This document shows positions 20,516 to 30,747 of a stretch of DNA of 64,000 bases, in pieces. The position numbers and the translations under genes were made by a program. Every line of letters starts with the position of its first letter. The first letter of the stretch is position 1. The notes beneath the pieces are model-generated. The model searched no databases and had not been told where the DNA came from. It worked only from the letters and a program-made list of their open reading frames with translations. Origin of the DNA: Arcanobacterium_A hippocoleae_A. GTDB lineage: Bacteria; Actinomycetota; Actinomycetes; Actinomycetales; Actinomycetaceae. Location: NCBI GenBank assembly GCA_040360365.1, contig CP136412.1, one strand, 5' to 3'.

Positions 20516-21939
20516 TCATTCCTCTGATGTCTGAATCCATTTCGTACCTTTCACTCGATAGTGCATTGTGGCTGCGCGAATGCCCATGAACACGATTGCG
20601 TACCCCGCCCAAAGAATTAACATTCCGATAATTATTTCGATATTAAGTTCGCTGTTTTGCATTATTGGAGTCGGCGGGATAAATTTCGGACTGAAAATTA
20701 TGATGATTCCGGCGATTGGGGCAAAGGAAAGAAGTGAAATCAGCATGTATTTCGCAAGTTTTTCGTGTCTCCGGCACCAATGAGGATACCGTCGAGCATA
20801 TAAGTGACGGCGCCTATTGGAAGCGCCAGCGAAGTCAGCCGCATTGTGTGCATACTGAGTTTTTGCACGGAAGCGTCGATTGACATTAAATGCGGAACAA
20901 AAAATGAGATTGCAATAAAAATACAGCCAAGGATTATTCCGGCGCGGACGCTCCAGCGCAGGCAGCGGGAAAGAATCATCCGAACTTTTTGGGCATCGCT
21001 TGAGCCAAGACCTTGACCGATAAGAATTTGTGCGGCAATTGCAAGAGAGTCCAGACCGTATGCCGCAAAGTTCCACATCGACATGACGATTTGATTTGCG
21101 GCGAGAGCGGCGGTGCCAAGCGCGGCGGCAGCGGCGATTTGCAGGAGCAGTGCGGTACGCAAGGAAAGAGTTCGAATAATTAGCGGCGCTGAATCGTGCA
21201 AAGATTTTAATACCCCGTCTCCTGAGGGAAATAAGGAAATGTTTTGTTTGCGGGCAATTTGTGCAAACCGCCAGGTGAGAAAAATTCCGATTCCGGCTTG
21301 TGCCAGTGCGCTGCCGTATCCGGCACCGGCTACGCCCAGTCCGGCAGCGTAAATAAACACCGCATTCAGCGGGATGTTTATTAGCGCACCTGCCGTCGAA
21401 GCAATTAGCGGTGATTTTGTGTCAGAAAAGCCGCGTAAAGCGCCGGTGCTTGCCAGCACGAGCAGCATTGCGGGAAATCCGAATGCGGAAGCCTGTAAAT
21501 ATGCAACGGCTTGCGGAAGTACTTCTGGGTTTGGTTTGAAAAGTGAAAGCAGCGGTGCGGCAGCGAAGAAAAGGAATAATGATAATGCGGAACCCAGCCC
21601 GAGCGCGAGCCAGATTCCGTCGATTCCGAGCCGGGCGGCTTTTGCCGGATTGCCTTTTCCGACGAAATGTGCGGTTGAAGCTGTGGTGGCGTAGGTGAGA
21701 AAAATACACAGCCCAATTAGTGTATTGAGAAGTGTTGAAGCAAGTGCCAGGCCGGCAAGTTCTTTCGTTCCAAGATGCCCAACCATTGTTGAATCTACGG
21801 CAACGAGCAGCGGTTCGACAAGGAGCGTGCCCAGTGAAGGAAGTGCAAGTTTTGCAATGCTGCGGTCAATTTCGCGCGGAGAGTTGGTTTTGGGGCTAAT
21901 GTGCGGATCAGATGTGCTGTGTTTATTTTTTTGATTCAT
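20516..21939 (-). CDS. MATE family efflux transporter (frameshifted near C-terminus)
   Basis: About 474 aa after repair. Na+- or H+-coupled multidrug/toxin extrusion with typical 12-TM text: LALPSLGTLLVEPLLVAVDSTMVGHLG, LAGLALASTLLNT, ALRGFSDTKSPLIAS and YMLDGILIGAGDT. I place the start at ATG 21939 (MNQKNKHS); the open frame extends to 22131 without family-like sequence. An A5 run near 20759-20763 (one A short) diverts the last 80 residues, which continue as KLAKYMLISLLSFAPIAG and further helices. Substrate unknown. Confidence 0.87.
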
Positions 21940-22151
21940 GGATTTTAAGGCCAGGTGCTTTGCAGGAGAAGCGGACAATACGGACAAGCGGACAATATGG
22001 ATAGCAGCAGATAAACAGGTAAGCAGATAACGACGGGTATTCGCAAGTTTCGTGCGGATTCGCAAGTTTTCATGTGAATCCGCACCGTCGATATCGGTGT
22101 TTGCGGCTGTATAGTGCCGACGGCAGTGCAAGGTGCAGTGCGAGTCGATAG

Positions 22152-22870
22152 CTAGAATAAAATAATATAGATTATGAACAAAATAAAGATAATATATCCG
22201 ATATTGCTGCTGATAAATTGCTTTACAGCATTGGTAAGTTCTTCGCCCTCAAGATGATCTAAATTCCCGAGCAGCTCATTGAGAGTGGCGTATTTTGGAG
22301 TTATTTGCTTTTGGTTTGGATTTTGCGGTTCTTGCGCGGATGTTTTTATCTGGTGATCTGCGGAAGCAGTTTTGGTACTGTTCGTAATTTCCGCAATCTG
22401 ATTATTGCTTGTTTGTGAGCTGTTTGCCTGTGAAAGCTGTACAGACTCGGCAATATCCTGCTTCAGTGAATCAGTAAATTCTTTCACTAGTGAGAGCTTG
22501 GATAATTGCGGAAGATGCTGTGCAGAGGTCCGAATTTGCCCGACCTTGTTAACGGCTTTTAAGGTCTGTTTTAGTGTTTGCGGTTTCGCGGCGGCAGTGT
22601 TTTCTTGGCGAAGATGCCGGCTGTGATGAGGTGATTTTTTATCGCGGCTATCGGAAGAGTTGGAAGAAATAGCGCCGCGCGGCAAGCTGCACTGAGTGAA
22701 AAATTTTTGCGTGCAGTGTCTGTATGCTGTTCCTTACCAGCGAGGAACGCATCTGCGAGGTCGCTGTGCTTTTTCCAGGCATTTCCGCGGGCGCGTTTAT
22801 TTAGATTGCGTGTCGAACTGCCAAGCCATGCGGATCCAGAAGTGTTATCTGAGTCAAAAGCGCCCGACAT
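22152..22870 (-). CDS. hypothetical tail-anchored protein (frameshifted)
   Basis: About 239 aa after repair; I do not recognise the family. The basic, Ser/Gln-rich soluble part begins MSGAFDSDNTSGSAWLGSS. The protein ends in one very hydrophobic segment (IGYIIFILFIIYIILF) with no residues after it, as in tail-anchored membrane proteins. The frame changes at an A5T5 run near 22697-22706. Composition of the soluble part suggests disorder. Confidence 0.5.
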
Positions 22871-23070
22871 ATTGTGCTCCCGTCTTTATACTTGGATTTC
22901 CGGTTGATATTGCAGCTGTCTCTGCTTCTATAGATAAGCCTATCTGATAAATACAGTGTTCTGTTCCAACTTGAGTTGGACATCAATTTAACTTTTGTCA
23001 AACTCGGGCGTGTTTTAACTTTAAGTATTTTTGAAAGATGAATGAATATTGCGGAATTAGACACAAATAC
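22871..23070. other. intergenic upstream of the DnaA-box cluster
   Basis: AT-rich, no supported gene. It lies between a divergent minus-strand gene and dnaB, so promoters in both directions are expected; I could not pick a convincing one. Confidence 0.4.
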
Positions 23071-23238
23071 ATATCCACTGCTGTGGAAAATATTTGTGGC
23101 TAAAATTAGCGCTTTTCCGCAGGCTTTCCACAATTGTGGATATAAATATACGGTATTTTAGTGTATATCCACCTGTTCTAGACACTTTTTCCATAAACAC
23201 GCGAAATATAATCCACAGAAATACTTAAAGTATCCACA
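23071..23238. promoter_or_regulatory. cluster of seven DnaA-box-like 9-mers upstream of dnaB
   Basis: Compared with TTATCCACA: ATATCCACT (23071), complement of TTTTCCACA (23082-23090), CTTTCCACA (23124), complement of ATATCCACA (23135-23143), ATATCCACC (23165), TAATCCACA (23209) and GTATCCACA (23230). Four have one mismatch, three have two. Both orientations are present, in an AT-rich stretch 250-410 bases before dnaB. This could be DnaA control of dnaB, a DnaA-titrating locus or an origin; no dnaA or dnaN is visible here. Confidence 0.55.
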
Positions 23239-23484
23239 GGTTTTTGTAAACTTGTCTTAAGTCCGATTTGTGTTCGAGGCATATTCATGGTTCGTTAAAG
23301 TTGTTTACAGTAGATAAAGAATAACGGCGATATGACGAGTGTGATTGTGAAACCTCCGCACAGTTTGTGCAGAGCTTTGCGCAGTTCCAAATCGGCAGCG
23401 TTACCACAAGTCATCCGGAAGTAAAATACCCGCAGTAAGTTCGGCAAGTTCGGCAGCTACGATTCAAAAACAAGGAGAGACGCG

Positions 23485-24891
23485 ATGGCATATGACGTAC
23501 CGCAGCAAAAATTTGCACCAAGAGCCAGCGCACCCACAGGAAGTTCAGATTTTGCGCGAGTTCCTCCGCAGGATCTTGAAGCAGAGATGAGTGTGCTGGG
23601 CGCAATGCTGATTAATAAAGACGCTATTTCTGAGGTAGTGCCGATTTTGAAAGCTATCGATTTCTACCGTCCGCAGCATGCAACAATTTTCACCGCGATA
23701 ATCAGCGTTTTTGGCGACGGCGGAGTTGCGGACACAATCACAATCGCCGCATATTTAAAAAACAAAGGTGAACTTGACCGTACCGGCGGGCAAGATTATC
23801 TTTATCGCCTTGTAAGCATGGTTCCCACCGCAGCAAATGCAGCATATTATGCCCGAATCGTAAAAGATCTCGCAAAGCTGCGGGCATTGATTAATGCCGG
23901 GACGAAGATTGTGCAGCTAGCTTATGGCGGAGAAGGTATTGAGGTTGACAATCTAATCGACATGGCGCAGCAGGAAATGTTTGCGATGGCGGAAGAAAAC
24001 ATCTCGAACGAGTATGCCAATTTCGAGCAGATTCTCCCAGATGTAATCGCTGAAATTGAAGCAAATAGCGCGCGCGACGGCATAATGGCAGGTCTGCCGA
24101 CGGGTTTTACTGAACTGGATCAGAGTTTGAATGGTTTACGTGCCGGACAAATGATTATTGTGGCAGCCCGTCCCGGCATGGGTAAATCTACATTGGCAAT
24201 GGATATTTGCCGAAATGTGGCGATTCGTGAGGGGAAAGCCGTCGCGTTCTTCTCGCTCGAAATGAGCCGCACAGAATTGGTGATGCGTGCGCTCGCGGCA
24301 GAGTCGGGAGTATTTCTTTCGAAACTGATTCGCGGCGAGTTGGAGCAGCGTGACTGGAATACGATTGCGAACACGATGGAACGTATCGGTTCCGCACCTT
24401 TCTTTGTGGATGATTCGCCAAACTTGACGATGACGGAGATTCGCGCAAAAGCCCGCCGGATGCGCCAGCAAAACCAGATTGAATTAATCGTGATTGATTA
24501 CTTGCAGCTGCTCACTTCCGGCGGGCGGACGCCGGAGTCGCGGCAGCAGGAAGTTTCGGAGTTTTCGCGTTCGATTAAATTGCTTGCAAAAGAGCTGGAT
24601 GTGCCGATTATTGCTGTTGCCCAGCTGAATCGTAATCCGGAAGCGCGTAATGATAAGCGCCCGCAGGTGGCTGATCTTCGTGAGTCTGGTTCGCTGGAGC
24701 AGGATGCGGATGTGATTTTATTGATTCACAACAAGGATGGTGATGATCCGATGGATCCGCCGCCGTCGGAGATTATTGTGGGAAAGAATCGTTCTGGGCC
24801 GACTGGTTCGGTGGAGTTGATGTTCCAGCGTAACCGTACACGTTTTGCGAATCTTGCAAGCAGTGATAATTTCGCGAATCAAGAGTACTGA
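23485..24891 (+). CDS. dnaB: replicative DNA helicase DnaB
   Basis: 468 aa, intact. Hexameric 5'-3' helicase of the replisome. N-terminal domain VPPQDLEAEMSVLGAMLINKDAI, then the RecA core with Walker A ARPGMGKSTLAMDI, FFSLEMSRTELVMR, Walker B IVIDYLQLL, and VAQLNRNPEARNDKRPQVADL with LRESGSLEQDADV. No intein, unlike some actinobacterial dnaB genes. ATG at 23485 with SD AAGGAGAG. The upstream region carries DnaA-box-like sites. Confidence 0.98.
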   Translation: MAYDVPQQKFAPRASAPTGSSDFARVPPQDLEAEMSVLGAMLINKDAISEVVPILKAIDFYRPQHATIFTAIISVFGDGGVADTITIAAYLKNKGELDRTGGQDYLYRLVSMVPTAANAAYYARIVKDLAKLRALINAGTKIVQLAYGGEGIEVDNLIDMAQQEMFAMAEENISNEYANFEQILPDVIAEIEANSARDGIMAGLPTGFTELDQSLNGLRAGQMIIVAARPGMGKSTLAMDICRNVAIREGKAVAFFSLEMSRTELVMRALAAESGVFLSKLIRGELEQRDWNTIANTMERIGSAPFFVDDSPNLTMTEIRAKARRMRQQNQIELIVIDYLQLLTSGGRTPESRQQEVSEFSRSIKLLAKELDVPIIAVAQLNRNPEARNDKRPQVADLRESGSLEQDADVILLIHNKDGDDPMDPPPSEIIVGKNRSGPTGSVELMFQRNRTRFANLASSDNFANQEY

Positions 24892-24973
24892 GTGTGCTGA
24901 TTTTCCGCCTGCTGCGGGTTTACCGGTTTTGCGGTATTGTAATTTTTCTATGAAAACTGGTTATTTTGCTGCA

Positions 24974-25291
24974 AAGCGGTGTTTTTGCATAGATCAAGCC
25001 TGACTGCTGTGCAAAAACACCGCTTGGAACCGGCCGAAATGGAGCCAAGTAAAAGGCGATGCATATTTTGTTTGTATCGCGGGTATCGGCTGACGTAACT
25101 GACGGCAAAATGCTTGTGCGTCCACGTAAGTGGTGGCAAAGTTCGCATAATCTCACGTAACTGGTGGCGAAATAGGTAGTTTTGATTTCCGACGGGAGTG
25201 CTGTCGTTATTGCGAGCTTGTGACCTGCACAAATGCAACCACTTCCGTAGGCAATAATCGCAGCCTGAGTTCTTGCCGCCAGTTACGTAAC
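24974..25291 (-). repeat. interspersed ACGT-array element, copy 1
   Basis: Reversed copy of the five-member family. ACGT boxes at 25093, 25124 and 25155 (exactly 31 bp apart) in ACGTAACTGACGGC-type units, then the core, then one opposite unit at 25284, 129 bp from the nearest box. The outer end is a perfect 16-bp hairpin (AAGCGGTGTTTTTGCA, 24974-24989 with 25010-25025), shared with copy 3, as is the adjoining GGTTCC and CAAACAAAAT text. It lies between convergent dnaB and HD genes and may also act as their terminator. Confidence 0.85.
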
Positions 25292-25335
25292 GAAAATAAG
25301 TTTCCGCCGCCGGCGGAGATTATTGCGGAGAAAAG

Positions 25336-26046
25336 TTATTCTGCGCCGATTTCTTTGCGGAGCTTGGTGAAGTATCCGATTTGGTAGTCGATATTTTCTT
25401 TCCAGCGCCGGCGCAGAGTTTCGGTGGCGCGAACTTTACTTCGTTCGGTTTCCAGCTGTGTGAAATATCCGTCGATCCATTCAATCTGCGCGGGCGTACT
25501 TAATTCTAGGAACTTGAAATAGTTTAAAGTATCGAAAATGCGGTAAACGGAGAAGCGGTCGATGTCGTCGCACTGCCCAATCAGCCGTGCGGGCAGTGTT
25601 GGTTCGCAATCGAATATGAAATATTTCTCTCCCGCACGGTTTTCGAAAGTTCCGCCATTTTTGCCTGGATTCCAGATTGTATCTACATGCATTGCAATGC
25701 CCTGGGCGATTTCCTGGCAGATTGGTTGATCTATCCCGGCTTCACGCAATAAACGGTAAGCGCGGAGCGCCCTGCCCGCCCATGATCTACCGGCACTGCG
25801 GCGTCCCATTTCCCGATATCATGCAGTAAACAGCCAATTTCCAGTATTTCCGGATCAAGCGGCATTTCCGGTGTGGAATCGGCGAGAGCAATTTCTCTCC
25901 CGATTTTTGCCGTACGTAAACAATGCTCGAAACGATATTTTTCGCCTGATCAGATTTTTTGGCGACGGCAAAAGATGTGTGTGCAGTGCAGACTGCAGAA
26001 AATCGCGAAGCTGTACAAAGTTTTCAAAACGTCCAAAGTGTTCCAT
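25336..26046 (-). CDS. HD-domain phosphohydrolase (multiply frameshifted)
   Basis: About 236 aa. After repair the middle reads FEHCLRTAKIGREIALA and GCLLHDIGKWD, the first His and the HD pair of a metal-dependent HD phosphohydrolase, then DHGRAGRALRAYRLLREAGI and a conserved C-terminal half. It resembles small HD hydrolases acting on nucleotides. Frame changes fall near 25800, 25920, 25945 and 25965 in A/T and C/G runs. The N-terminus (MEHFGRFENFVQLRDFLQSA) is plausible but its exact start is unproved. Confidence 0.62.
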
Positions 26047-26287
26047 ATTGCCGCTTTCCGATGTTTAATGAGATGTTTAATGAGATAAAGCCAATTTAGC
26101 AACCTGCACGGGTAGCTGCTGAATAATATTAATAATTTAGAGTCAGAAATTATAAAGATTATAAATGTAAAAAGCCATTAAAGGAATTTCAAAGTGCAGC
26201 TTCCAAATAGAACTTATCATTTTATGATTTCGCACATAGTTCTGTAGCGTATGCATACTATATCGTTGCTGCTGCGGAGGAGAAAGC

Positions 26288-26756
26288 ATGGTTGGCAGAA
26301 AGTGTGTTTCTCCTATGCCCGGGATTCTCAATTGCTTATCGGTACGGTTCCGGAAAATGCAAGTGCAGAAGATTTTGCACAGGAATTGTTGGCTGGCAAT
26401 TTAGTTAGTTTTGTAAGTACGGATAATTCTATAAATCTGCCCGGCGCTAATAAACGATTTAATTTTTCTGAAATTGGCACGTTTTCATGGAAGCCGGAAA
26501 TTGCGGGCAATGGCAATAGCAACAGCAATAGCAGTGCCGGCGCTATGCCGCAATATAAGAGTGTTTCACAATCGAAAGGATGCTGGAGAGCCAGTTCAAG
26601 ACTATAGGCTTGGGGAATTTCGGATAACGGACTTATTTGTGTTCCGCTTGGCGCTCTTACCGGTCTGGCGGGTGCTGCTGCCGGATTCGGCTGCAGCATT
26701 ACGGGAAATTTTATCGAAGACCAAATTCCAGGGAATTCAGTTTGCAGGTAAACAAG
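26288..26756 (+). CDS. hypothetical protein, frameshifted, no family recognised
   Basis: The ATG at 26288 has a strong SD (GGAGG, 26276-26280). The likely text is MVGRK, then VCFSYARDSQLLIGTVPENA and FVSTDNSINLPGANKRFNF, then a Gly/Asn/Ser-rich stretch. Beyond about 26560 two frames both look protein-like (FHNRKDAGEPVQDYRLGEF and GLICVPLGALTGLAGAAAGF), so the true end is unclear. Just upstream GATGTTTAATGA is tandemly duplicated (26058-26085). Confidence 0.33.
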
Positions 26757-26975
26757 ATGGAACTTTTCAAGAAACTTCTTCTCTGGATTATTGGAACGCT
26801 CGTTTTAATTGCGGTCGATTTTATTGGCGGTTATTTTCGCACAAGTCTTTCGGGAGCACGGCAGATATTGCACTTGTTTGCATTTTTGGCGGTATTGGCA
26901 GCAATATTTGTCTGGATGCTGAAAATTTTAATGCGTGCGGGAAGCGCAGAAAACTCGAAAAATAATGAAAAGTAA
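26757..26975 (+). CDS. small two-TM membrane protein
   Basis: 72 aa. Two hydrophobic helices (LLLWIIGTLVLIAVDFIGGYF and ILHLFAFLAVLAAIFVWMLKI) and a charged C-terminal tail (SAENSKNNEK). No SD stands out. The position just after the previous hypothetical suggests co-expression. No family recognised. Confidence 0.5.
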   Translation: MELFKKLLLWIIGTLVLIAVDFIGGYFRTSLSGARQILHLFAFLAVLAAIFVWMLKILMRAGSAENSKNNEK

Positions 26976-27033
26976 CGCAGATTCCGCGTTTAACAGCGTA
27001 AACGCTTAATATCTTAAAGCCGGATGCAGAAAG

Positions 27034-27086
27034 CTGTGCCGGATTTAAAATCTGATTCAAAACGCAAAATTTTAAATCCGGCACAG
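27034..27086. terminator. bidirectional terminator
   Basis: A perfect 18-bp stem (CTGTGCCGGATTTAAAAT with its complement) and a 17-nt loop between the small membrane protein gene and convergent pdxK. Confidence 0.75.
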
Positions 27087-27118
27087 CCGTCGTAAATTCC
27101 CGCGGGAAAATAGCGGAT

Positions 27119-27928
27119 TTACGCATTTTCGGGCTGATAAGCACCTTGCCAGACGGTATCGAATGGCGTATTGCCGGATACGCGCGCTTTAATCCCGGCA
27201 GTTACAAGCTCTTTCGCCGTCTTTACTGCATCATGAATTGCAGCACCTTTAGCAAGCTCGGCAGTGATCGCAGCAGCAAGCGAGCAGCCAGCTCCTGAGA
27301 CGCGCTCATTTCCAATCTTTGGAGCGGAATAAACAATCGCCTCGCTACCGTCCCAAAGCACATCAATTGCATCTGGCCCCGGAAACTCTGTGCCACCTTT
27401 TACAACTACATATTTGGGACCAAGTGCGGAAATCCGCTTCGCAGCTTCCGCGAGATCATCCACGGTTTCAAGTTTTTCCATCCCGGCAAGCGTACACGCC
27501 TCAAAATAGTTCGGAGTAGCGACGGTAGCGAGCGGTAAAATTTCTTCCCGCAGTGCATTATCAGTATCGAGTGCTTGCCCTGGTTCCTGACCTTTGCAAA
27601 TAAGCACCGGATCAAGCACAATATTCTTCCAAGGCTGCTTTTTTAACGATTCAGCAACAGTATGAATCGTGTCTGGATGCCCGAGCATTCCGATTTTTAC
27701 TGTATCAAGATTTTGTGAAGCGGTGGCTGCTTCAATCTGGTCTGCAATCACTTCCGGAGCTACCGGAACGAAACGGTGCCCCCAATTATTTTTCGGATCG
27801 AAAGAAACGATACAGGTCAGTGCGCCCATGCCGTAGCAGCCAAGCTGATGGAAAGTCTTTAAATCAACCTGAAACCCTGCGCCGCCGGTGGCTTCCGAAC
27901 CAGCGATTGTGTATGCAAATGCAGCCAT
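27119..27928 (-). CDS. pdxK: pyridoxal/pyridoxine kinase, ThiD-like (PdxK)
   Basis: 269 aa, intact. Ribokinase-fold vitamin kinase. TIAGSEATGGAGFQVDLKTF, GMGALTCIVSFD, VKIGMLG, LDPVLICKGQ, ATPNYFEA, VVVKGG and the anion-hole motif GAGCSLAAAITA are present. The GAGC form (rather than GTGC) and CKGQ text match the ThiD-like pyridoxal kinases of Gram-positives, so vitamin B6 salvage is preferred over HMP kinase; ThiD activity cannot be excluded. Confidence 0.83.
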   Translation of the reverse strand: MAAFAYTIAGSEATGGAGFQVDLKTFHQLGCYGMGALTCIVSFDPKNNWGHRFVPVAPEVIADQIEAATASQNLDTVKIGMLGHPDTIHTVAESLKKQPWKNIVLDPVLICKGQEPGQALDTDNALREEILPLATVATPNYFEACTLAGMEKLETVDDLAEAAKRISALGPKYVVVKGGTEFPGPDAIDVLWDGSEAIVYSAPKIGNERVSGAGCSLAAAITAELAKGAAIHDAVKTAKELVTAGIKARVSGNTPFDTVWQGAYQPENA

Positions 27929-27989
27929 AGTACATCCAATCTTTGTTTACTTATTTTATTTTCGGAGAAATTAGTGAAATAGATGCGAA

Positions 27990-28832
27990 TCAGATTGTAT
28001 TCATTTCGTCGGGGTGCGGACCGCGCCGCCCAAATTCGCCCTTATCCAATGCGTCAATCTGCGCAATCTCACCAGCAGTCAGCCGAATTTCGGCAGCAGC
28101 AAGATTTTCTGCCTGCCGCTCGCGTCCGCTTGCTTTGGGAATTGCGGAAGTTCCGCGGCCGAGATGCCATGCGAGAGTAATCTGCGCCGGGGTAGCATCG
28201 TAATCTTTCGCAATCTGCGTGATTACCGGATTATCGAACACCGCTCCCCGTGCAAGCGGACTCCACGCCACTACACGGATTCCTTGATTCCGGCAAAACT
28301 CGGCATTGGCGCGATTTCGCAGATACGGATGGCGTTCAATCTGGTTAGCTGCAGGAACGACGGAACACTCACGCAGAATCTGCACTAGATGATGCGGTTC
28401 AAAATTCGAAACGCCGATTGCTTTTGCGCGCTTGTCGATAGCGAACTCTTCCATCACTTTGTAAGTGCTTACGAAATCTCCGTCGTAACGCTTCGGCAGC
28501 GGCCAATGCATGAGAAAAAGATCAATATAATCCAGCCCAAGATCTTCAAGCGACTTGGCAAAAGATGTCCGTGCAGCTTCGGGATCATGATTGCAGTTAT
28601 TTAGCTTTGTGGTGATAAAAAGTTCTTCACGCGGGATACCGCTTTGCGCAATCGCTGCGCCAACTTCTTTCTCGTTGCCGTACATTTGTGCCGTGTCAAT
28701 ATGCCGGTAGCCAAGTTTGAGTGCGCTCAGTACCGCTTCGGCAGTATTTTCAGGGGCAATCTTATATGTGCCAAAGCCGAGAGCCGGCATTTTTGCACCA
28801 GTATTTAATGTGTATTCGGGAATTTGTATCAT
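27990..28832 (-). CDS. aldo/keto reductase
   Basis: 280 aa, intact. NADPH-dependent (beta/alpha)8 oxidoreductase of the 2,5-diketo-gluconate reductase type. MPALGFGTYKI, GYRHIDTAQMYGNEKEVG (catalytic Asp and Tyr), TTKLNN (Lys), DLFLMHWP (His), AIGVSNF, AANQIERHPYL and AIPKASGRERQAENLAA (cofactor phosphate binding). I use ATG 28832; a longer frame to 28877 adds 15 non-family residues. Substrate unknown. Confidence 0.93.
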   Translation of the reverse strand: MIQIPEYTLNTGAKMPALGFGTYKIAPENTAEAVLSALKLGYRHIDTAQMYGNEKEVGAAIAQSGIPREELFITTKLNNCNHDPEAARTSFAKSLEDLGLDYIDLFLMHWPLPKRYDGDFVSTYKVMEEFAIDKRAKAIGVSNFEPHHLVQILRECSVVPAANQIERHPYLRNRANAEFCRNQGIRVVAWSPLARGAVFDNPVITQIAKDYDATPAQITLAWHLGRGTSAIPKASGRERQAENLAAAEIRLTAGEIAQIDALDKGEFGRRGPHPDEMNTI

Positions 28833-28903
28833 GTGTTTATTCTGCCTTACCGGGAGAGAGTTCCGCGAGTTTTCCACAAACTGAGAAAAGCGCGTGCGGC
28901 CGC

Positions 28904-30514
28904 TTAAGCTGCTGTACCTTTTCCAACAAATGCCGCAACAATTTCATCGGTATGAGTATGCAGCGCGTCATGGTGGAAAGTTTCAGAAATGAACGGTGTT
29001 AAGCCTTTAATTTGCTTTGCCGTCTCCATTGAAAGGTCGAAAGGAACATACATGTCAGGCTTGTAAATCCAAGCTTTTACCGGCACACTGTTTTCCGCAA
29101 GTACTTCCGGATTGTGTAATGCCGGGAAATCGGCAAAGTCTGCAAGCAGTTCTGCTGCTGCAGCAAGCCCGCGAAGTGCCGGATCTTCCTCACCCTGCCA
29201 GGGGAATACGTGCTCGCAAGAGAAACGGAAACCAAAGCCGTTTTCCTGCGCCCATTTTTGTAATTCCCGCTCCCCGCGAGCGCCGTCGGTAATATTCGGC
29301 ACACGGAATTGCGGTAAGCTGGCGCGGACACGGTCGGCAGACCAAGCTGTGGCGGAGTTTCCGTCAAAACCCAAACCGGATTCGCAGCAGACCTGCTTTT
29401 GCGCATAAATCGTTTCATGCAAAATCCAATAAAGCGGGGCACGGCCAAAGCTCAGTTCAGCGCCGACGGCATGCAGGAAGCGGGAAGAAAGCTGACGTTT
29501 CGGAGTTTCACTGCTGCCGGCAGAATCAGCTGTGTTGGTGAAGCTGCCAGAATCAGCTGCATTACCAGAATTAGCTGTGCCGCTCACAATGAATGGGTTT
29601 TCAAGCAAATAATGCATTTTCTCAAAACCGGAAGAGGAGCCGAGTATTATCCCAAGCATTCGGAAACGCCGCGGGGTGAGGCGCTCACCTGTAGGAAGAA
29701 TTTCTTCATGCTCCGCAAGATGCGCGGCAATCTCCCAGCAAGTTTCCGCATCTGCCGGGAATTGGCGGAAAAATTCGGCGGTTCGCGCTTCAAGGCTTGC
29801 CCAGGTGCGCTGATAAACGTCGTCGGCATGGCGGAAAGTTGAAGGAAGCCCGGCGGTGATGAAAGCCTGCTCCAGCCCGCTTGGTGCAAGCGAAAGATAG
29901 CTGGTAATACAGAATCCGCCAAAAGACTGCCCGAGAGCTGTCCACTTTTGTGTACCCTGCAGCAGTCTGCGGAGCAGTTCGGCATCAGCGACGATATAGT
30001 CGGCGCGGAAGCATGCAAGATAGGCTGCCTGTGCTTTTGTGCTGCTAACGCCGGCTATCCGCAATGAATCCATTGCGTGCGATAAGCCTGTGCCGCGTTC
30101 GTCAAGCATTACGATTCGGTAATGTGCAAGTATTTGCTTCATCCAGCCGCCCATTGGAGCTGGGCGAGTGCCAGCCGATCCCGGACCGCCTTGGAAATAA
30201 ACCAGGCGCGGAAGGTGCTCTCCGCCGTCGGCAATATATTCGCGTGCAAAAACCGTGATTTCACCTGGAAGCTGGGCGCGCTCATCGGCAGATAATCCGA
30301 ACGCCCGCAAATATTGCCCGTTAAAATCGAGCGGAGCTTGGAAGCGGTGTTCAATCGCAGTGTATCCAGAGAACTGGCGGCGCTGGCTCGATTGCAGATT
30401 TTCGGGAGCGAGATAGCTTGGTGCAATTTTGTTAAAAAATTCGGTTTCGGTTTCCGGCTGATTCGCGTTTTGGGTGAGGGCGGCAGATTCATGGCTGCCA
30501 GTATTGGATTTCAT
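28904..30514 (-). CDS. alpha/beta hydrolase, S33 proline iminopeptidase-like
   Basis: 536 aa, intact. Oxyanion motif YFQGGPGSAG, LDERGTGLS, nucleophile elbow ALGQSFGGF (Ser in GQSFGG) and the late HHDALHTH segment supplying the His. No signal peptide, so cytoplasmic. Family S33 members remove N-terminal proline from peptides. The insert near residues 320-350 (AANSGNAADSGSFTNTA) is a low-complexity loop. Confidence 0.88.
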   Translation of the reverse strand: MKSNTGSHESAALTQNANQPETETEFFNKIAPSYLAPENLQSSQRRQFSGYTAIEHRFQAPLDFNGQYLRAFGLSADERAQLPGEITVFAREYIADGGEHLPRLVYFQGGPGSAGTRPAPMGGWMKQILAHYRIVMLDERGTGLSHAMDSLRIAGVSSTKAQAAYLACFRADYIVADAELLRRLLQGTQKWTALGQSFGGFCITSYLSLAPSGLEQAFITAGLPSTFRHADDVYQRTWASLEARTAEFFRQFPADAETCWEIAAHLAEHEEILPTGERLTPRRFRMLGIILGSSSGFEKMHYLLENPFIVSGTANSGNAADSGSFTNTADSAGSSETPKRQLSSRFLHAVGAELSFGRAPLYWILHETIYAQKQVCCESGLGFDGNSATAWSADRVRASLPQFRVPNITDGARGERELQKWAQENGFGFRFSCEHVFPWQGEEDPALRGLAAAAELLADFADFPALHNPEVLAENSVPVKAWIYKPDMYVPFDLSMETAKQIKGLTPFISETFHHDALHTHTDEIVAAFVGKGTAA

Positions 30515-30747
30515 TGTTTCTCGCTTTATATTTCTGATATTTCGGCTGTGTATTTTGGATTTTGAACTTTGTTTGATGCAAAATCATGGGATTGCGGATG
30601 TTTTTGGATGTACGGATGTTTTGTATGCGGGATAACTCGAAATTCCAGGGTAAGTACCTGCGGTAATTCTCCGGTTGGTAATTCTCTGATTATCAGTTAT
30701 CTGGAAACTTTAATTTGTAATATTTATCCGCAAATTTTCGCAATAAA

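Noticed and set aside
23071..23238. calling the DnaA-box cluster oriC
   Set aside because: No perfect box, no dnaA or dnaN nearby; kept only as a regulatory cluster.
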